The notes beneath the pieces were generated by a model, which saw nothing but the letters and a program-made list of their open reading frames with translations, had not been told where the DNA came from and did no database searches. The position numbers and the translations under genes are program-made. From JBCBAP01 sp038532435 (GTDB lineage Bacteria > Pseudomonadota > Alphaproteobacteria > Rhodobacterales > Rhodobacteraceae), in contig JBCBAP010000011.1 of assembly GCA_038532435.1 (NCBI GenBank), forward strand, positions 18,866 to 82,865: a stretch of DNA of 64,000 bases, read 5' to 3'. Below are positions 60,559 to 64,000 of this stretch, in pieces (the first letter of the stretch is position 1; each line of letters opens with the position of its first letter).

Positions 60559-61893
60559 ATGTCGCTTGATTGGCTGGCGGATCCCGTTACGGAAGAGGAG
60601 CCCTGCGGCCCCGACCTCGACGCAACAGATGACGATGACTTTGTCGACTATTACTTCGAAGCCGAGGCGCGGATGCCGGAGCGCTACGTTGTGCTGCGGA
60701 TGTCCGCCGACGGCTCCGGCTCCGCCGATGAAGTGTTCGATCCCGGATCCGTCGATCTGAAGGAAGAGCGGCGCCGGATCGTGGCGTTGCTCCAGCGCAG
60801 CCGCGATCTGAGGCTTCTGAGCCTTCTCGCCCGGTTCTCGATCCTCGCCGGCGATATGGAGCGGTTTGCGCAAGCCATGAGCGGCATCGCCCTGGTGCTC
60901 GAAACTTACCCAGATGCGGCGCACCCGGCCCCGTCGGAACGGCGTGCGGTGCTTTCGGATCTCGGTGCGTCCGCCACGGTGGTCAATCCGCTCCACCACG
61001 CGGATCTGGGCGGCGGGGCGGAGGCGACCTATCGCTGTTTTCTCGTCGCGACCGGCGCCGGAACCGCGCGCACGGATGCGGAAGCGGAGGCAACGGAAGC
61101 AGGCGTCGTGAGCCTCTTGTCGGACAGCGGTTTTGCCGGTGCGGTGGAGAAACGGCACGCGGCGCTCGTCGAGGCGCGTTCGGCCTTCGCGCGGATCGTG
61201 AGCGCTTGTCTGAGTAATCCGAGCGGACCGATTTCCCCGGGATTTGACAGTGCGGTGGGCGCGGTTGACGCGCTGCTGGACCTCATCCACACCGCCCGGC
61301 CGGACCTCGCAACCGAAGCGGACGCAGCACGCCCCCCCGAATCGGCACCTGCCGACCAGGCCGCTGACCGACAAACGGAGGATGACGATCCCCCGCCGGT
61401 GGCCACACCGATCGCCACCGCGAACGTGGGCGGCATCGCCGATCATGGTGCCGCACGCCGTGCCCTGCGTGCCTCCGAGCTCTACCTCGCAGCGCAGCAG
61501 CCGGGCAGCACCGCGCGGCTTCTGGTGTCCCAGGCGCGCCAGCTCGTGGGCAAATCCCTCGTCGATGCGCTGGAGGTTCTGCTGCCGCAGAAGGCGGCTT
61601 CAGCGCGGGTCCTTCTGGGCGGCGGCACCGGATTTGTCATGGGTATCGACCGTTTGAAGGCCCTGACCACCGAAACGCCCGCCCCGGTGGAGGCCGAGGA
61701 GCACGGCGACAGGCCGGAGATTGCTGATCTGGGAACCCTCGACGGCACCCTCCGCGCGGTCGAGCAGTTCTATCGTGGCAGCGAACCGGCGAGCCCGATC
61801 CCGCTCCTCCTGCGGCGGGCCCGGCAGGATCTCAACAAGGATTTCGAGACAATCCTGGGAGACATCCTGCCCGCCGAGGACACCCAAAAATAG
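60559..61893 (+). CDS. tssA: T6SS protein TssA
   Basis: A 444-aa TssA. The N-terminal ImpA domain is clear: LADPVTEEEPCGPDLDATDD, the helical YAEAEARMPERYVV-like segment, and DLRLLSLLARFSILAGD. The C-terminal part has two similar helical blocks (RAALRASELYLAAQQPGSTA and EQFYRGSEPASPIPLLLRRA), typical of the short TssA class. TssA primes tail-sheath assembly at the baseplate. It starts 14 bp after the FHA gene. Confidence 0.92.
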   Translation: MSLDWLADPVTEEEPCGPDLDATDDDDFVDYYFEAEARMPERYVVLRMSADGSGSADEVFDPGSVDLKEERRRIVALLQRSRDLRLLSLLARFSILAGDMERFAQAMSGIALVLETYPDAAHPAPSERRAVLSDLGASATVVNPLHHADLGGGAEATYRCFLVATGAGTARTDAEAEATEAGVVSLLSDSGFAGAVEKRHAALVEARSAFARIVSACLSNPSGPISPGFDSAVGAVDALLDLIHTARPDLATEADAARPPESAPADQAADRQTEDDDPPPVATPIATANVGGIADHGAARRALRASELYLAAQQPGSTARLLVSQARQLVGKSLVDALEVLLPQKAASARVLLGGGTGFVMGIDRLKALTTETPAPVEAEEHGDRPEIADLGTLDGTLRAVEQFYRGSEPASPIPLLLRRARQDLNKDFETILGDILPAEDTQK

Positions 61894-61942
61894 TTTGCCA
61901 CCAGCCCTTTGGGTCGTGTTAACATCTCGAAAATTGACGTGG

Positions 61943-61974
61943 TTGGTCACGTCACTTTGTTGCTTTGTGACCAA
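61943..61974. promoter_or_regulatory. 8-bp perfect inverted repeat before tssB
   Basis: TTGGTCAC (61943-61950) and GTGACCAA (61967-61974) are exact reverse complements with a 16-nt spacer. The right arm touches the tssB ribosome-binding site (AAGGAG, 61973-61978), so a hairpin could hide it, or a repressor could sit here. Confidence 0.5.
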
Positions 61975-61984
61975 GGAGTTGTAG

Positions 61985-62518
61985 ATGCCGTCCGACTCGT
62001 CGACCGCCCATATCCGGCGGAATCGTCCCCCGCGCGTGCACATTTCCTACGAGGACCCGTACGATAGCGAGAAGATGGTCGAACTGCCGTTCGTGCTGGG
62101 CGTCATGTCCGATCTGTCCGGCAATGATCCTGAAAAGGAAAAGCCCGAGATGGGCGAGCGGAAGTTCACGGATGTGACCTCCGCGACCCTCGACGACTAC
62201 ATGGAGGACGTGGCCCCGGGCACGACCTTTAACGTGGAGAACAAGCTTGATCCCGATGCGGGAACGAAGCTGGGCGTGCAACTCCGCTTCAACTCCATGG
62301 AGGATTTCGGCCCGGCCCAGGTCGCCCGCCAGGTGCCGGCGCTCAACGAGCTTCTCAAGGCCCGCGAGCATCTTGCAAATCTGGCACGCTACATGAGCAG
62401 CAAGCCTGCGGCGCAGGAACAGATCCGAAAACTGCTCAACGACCCGGATTTGATGGCCGCACTGGCCGAACGGGACGCCGCAGCCGAAGCTGAGCCGACG
62501 CCGGAGGAGGGTGCCTGA
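61985..62518 (+). CDS. tssB: T6SS contractile sheath small subunit TssB
   Basis: A 177-aa TssB/VipA. Motifs: RPPRVHISYEDPYDSEKMVE, LPFVLGVMSDLSGN and RKFTDVTSATLDDYMEDVAP, with the C-terminal helix LAALAERDAAAEAE-like tail. With TssC it forms the contractile sheath around the Hcp tube. It has a strong AAGGAG site, and its stop overlaps the tssC start by one base. Confidence 0.96.
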   Translation: MPSDSSTAHIRRNRPPRVHISYEDPYDSEKMVELPFVLGVMSDLSGNDPEKEKPEMGERKFTDVTSATLDDYMEDVAPGTTFNVENKLDPDAGTKLGVQLRFNSMEDFGPAQVARQVPALNELLKAREHLANLARYMSSKPAAQEQIRKLLNDPDLMAALAERDAAAEAEPTPEEGA

Positions 62519-64000
62519 TGGCAAACGAAGCACAGACGGACGTCGCCCAGCAGGAGGGCGCGCTCAGCGAACTTGACGAGTTTTCCGACATTCTGCGCCA
62601 GACGATCAAGCCGCGCAGCGATGCGGCGGCAAAGGAAGTCGACAACGCTCTGACCGCGCTCGTCGGCGAGGCGATGGCCGATCAGACTGTCATCGAAGAG
62701 GATGTGATCGACACGATCAATGGCATCCTCGCGAAACTCGACAAGAAGCTGTCGGATCAGGTCAACGAGATCATCCATCACGATGATTTCCAGGCGCTCG
62801 AGTCCTCATGGCGCGGGCTTGCTTACACGGTGAACAATGCCGAAACCGGGGCGAACCTTCGGGTGAAGGTCTTCAACGCGTCGAAGGACGAACTGAAGGC
62901 CGCGCTGAAGCGCTATCCCGGGGCCAAGTGGGACAAATCCCCCCTCCATGAGAAGATCTACGAGGAGGAGTTCGGCACGATGGGCGGAAAGCCCTTCGGC
63001 GCGATCATCGGGGATTACTACTTCAGCCACGCGACCGGCGACGTGAACCTGCTGCGGGACATTGCGAAGGTATCTGCAGCGGCCCACGCCCCGTTCATCT
63101 CTGCCGCTGCGCCCGAGTTGATGGGCATGGACAGCTGGACCGAGATCGGCACGCCGCCGGATCTGGAAGAGATTTTCGATACACCGGACTACGCGGCCTG
63201 GAACGGCCTGCGCGATTCGGAGAACGCGCGCTATGTCGCCCTCACCATGCCGCGGGTCCTGTCCCGGGAGCCTTATGGCCAGGATTCGTCCGAGGTGGTG
63301 AAGGAGTTCGGTTTCGAGGAGCAGACCGACGGCCATGCGGGTACCCAGTACGCGTGGATGAACGCGGCGCACGCGATGGCCGCCAACATCACCCGCGCCC
63401 ACAAGGAGCATGGCTGGACCGTCCAGATTCGCGGTGTTCAGTCCGGCGGAGAGGTCCTGAATCTGCCCAGCCACACGTTCGATTCAGGCGATGGATCGAA
63501 GGACCTGAAGTGCCCCACGGAGGTCGCGATCACCGACCGCCGCGAAGGGGAACTGAGCAAGGTTGGCCTGATCGGCCTCATCCACCGCAAGCATACGGAC
63601 AAGGCGGCCTTCATCGGCGCCCAGACCCTCTACCGGCCCAAGAAGTATGTGGACGACCTGGCAACCGCGTCGGACAACATGTCCTCGCGCCTGCCCTACA
63701 TCTTCGCCGTCAGCCGGTTCAGCCATTATTTGAAGTGCATGGTCCGCGACAAGATCGGGCAAAGTCCCGACAGGCAGCAGCTGCAGAACCAGCTCCAGAC
63801 GTGGATCACCAAGTATGTGTCGGCCAATCCGGAAAGCGCATCGGAGAAGGAAAAGGCCAAGAAGCCCCTCGCCGGCGCAAAGGTGGAGGTGGTCGAAGAC
63901 GAGGAGAACCCCGGATACTACATGGGGAAATTCTACCTCAAGCCACACTTCCAAATGGAGGGCATGGATATCGGAATGAGTCTGGTATCCAAGCTTCCGA
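62518..64000 (+). CDS. tssC: T6SS contractile sheath large subunit TssC (3' end cut by window edge)
   Basis: 494 codons of TssC/VipB are present, with only the last few residues beyond the window. Motifs: HHDDFQALESSWRGLAYTV, GAIIGDYYFSHATGDV, FISAAAPELMGMDSWTEIGT, AVSRFSHYLKCMVRDKIG and the C-terminal FYLKPHFQMEGMDIGMSLVS. It is coupled to tssB by a TGATG overlap. Hcp and baseplate genes would be expected next. Confidence 0.96.
   Translation, partial: MANEAQTDVAQQEGALSELDEFSDILRQTIKPRSDAAAKEVDNALTALVGEAMADQTVIEEDVIDTINGILAKLDKKLSDQVNEIIHHDDFQALESSWRGLAYTVNNAETGANLRVKVFNASKDELKAALKRYPGAKWDKSPLHEKIYEEEFGTMGGKPFGAIIGDYYFSHATGDVNLLRDIAKVSAAAHAPFISAAAPELMGMDSWTEIGTPPDLEEIFDTPDYAAWNGLRDSENARYVALTMPRVLSREPYGQDSSEVVKEFGFEEQTDGHAGTQYAWMNAAHAMAANITRAHKEHGWTVQIRGVQSGGEVLNLPSHTFDSGDGSKDLKCPTEVAITDRREGELSKVGLIGLIHRKHTDKAAFIGAQTLYRPKKYVDDLATASDNMSSRLPYIFAVSRFSHYLKCMVRDKIGQSPDRQQLQNQLQTWITKYVSANPESASEKEKAKKPLAGAKVEVVEDEENPGYYMGKFYLKPHFQMEGMDIGMSLVSKLP

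Overview
The window is high-GC chromosomal DNA from an alphaproteobacterium, most likely Rhodobacterales. This is inferred from gcrA, a DUF1178 gene, the ptsP-lysC pair, the order phoR-pstSCAB-phoU-phoB, and a DmdC-type acyl-CoA dehydrogenase. A run of 100 N at 8603-8702 shows it is a draft assembly. I see no rRNA, tRNA, CRISPR array, insertion sequence or phage.

Region 1 (1-19.3 kb) is mostly housekeeping. It holds a PNPOx-like protein, an MBL-fold hydrolase and an acyl-CoA dehydrogenase with overlapping ends, a Sua5-type tRNA-modification enzyme, a GlcD-type FAD dehydrogenase, adenine salvage genes (apt, mtnP), a TPR protein cut by the assembly gap, a flavin reductase-like protein, a GNAT acetyltransferase, a frameshifted alpha/beta hydrolase, ptsP, lysC, a VOC protein, a translationally coupled pair (large membrane protein plus orphan solute-binding protein), a possible 35-aa secreted peptide and a DUF1178 protein. 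Between apt and mtnP sits a mini-locus: two tiny related proteins flank a ribbon-helix-helix-like gene that has a perfect 12-bp palindrome in its promoter region.

Region 2 (19.4-27.5 kb) is the Pho regulon core: phoR, pstS, pstC, pstA, pstB, phoU, phoB, with Pho-box-like sites before pstS and pstC and a strong terminator after pstS. PstA is very long (593 aa).

Region 3 (27.5-31.3 kb) carries an outer-membrane barrel-like protein, gcrA, an ABC-2 permease without an adjacent ATPase, a Nudix hydrolase and Hsp33.

Region 4 (31.4-64 kb) is a large type VI secretion (T6SS) island that runs off the right edge. It contains: (a) a DUF4123 adaptor, a metzincin-motif protein and a lipoprotein in overlapping order, read as adaptor, effector and immunity; (b) a Tol/Ton-like module (secreted protein, ExbB/TolQ, two ExbD/TolR, a TonB/TolA-like protein); (c) a leftward operon tssK-tssL-tssM-tagF-pppA-ppkA; (d) an outer-membrane barrel gene; (e) a Tli4-like/Tle4-like immunity-lipase pair, a second DUF4123 adaptor, vgrG and PAAR; (f) a rightward operon with a DUF6931-like gene, fha/tagH, tssA, tssB and tssC. 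Hcp, tssE, tssF, tssG and tssH are not in the window and probably lie to the right.

The most unusual signals are in the island. The Ser/Thr kinase has an N-terminal array of about 17 Thr motifs that resemble two motifs at the N-terminus of TssL, suggesting a phospho-Thr docking platform for the FHA protein. The kinase and the TonB/TolA-like protein end in what looks like the same periplasmic domain, with two conserved cysteines, linking the kinase to the Tol-like module. Inverted repeats precede several T6SS transcription units.
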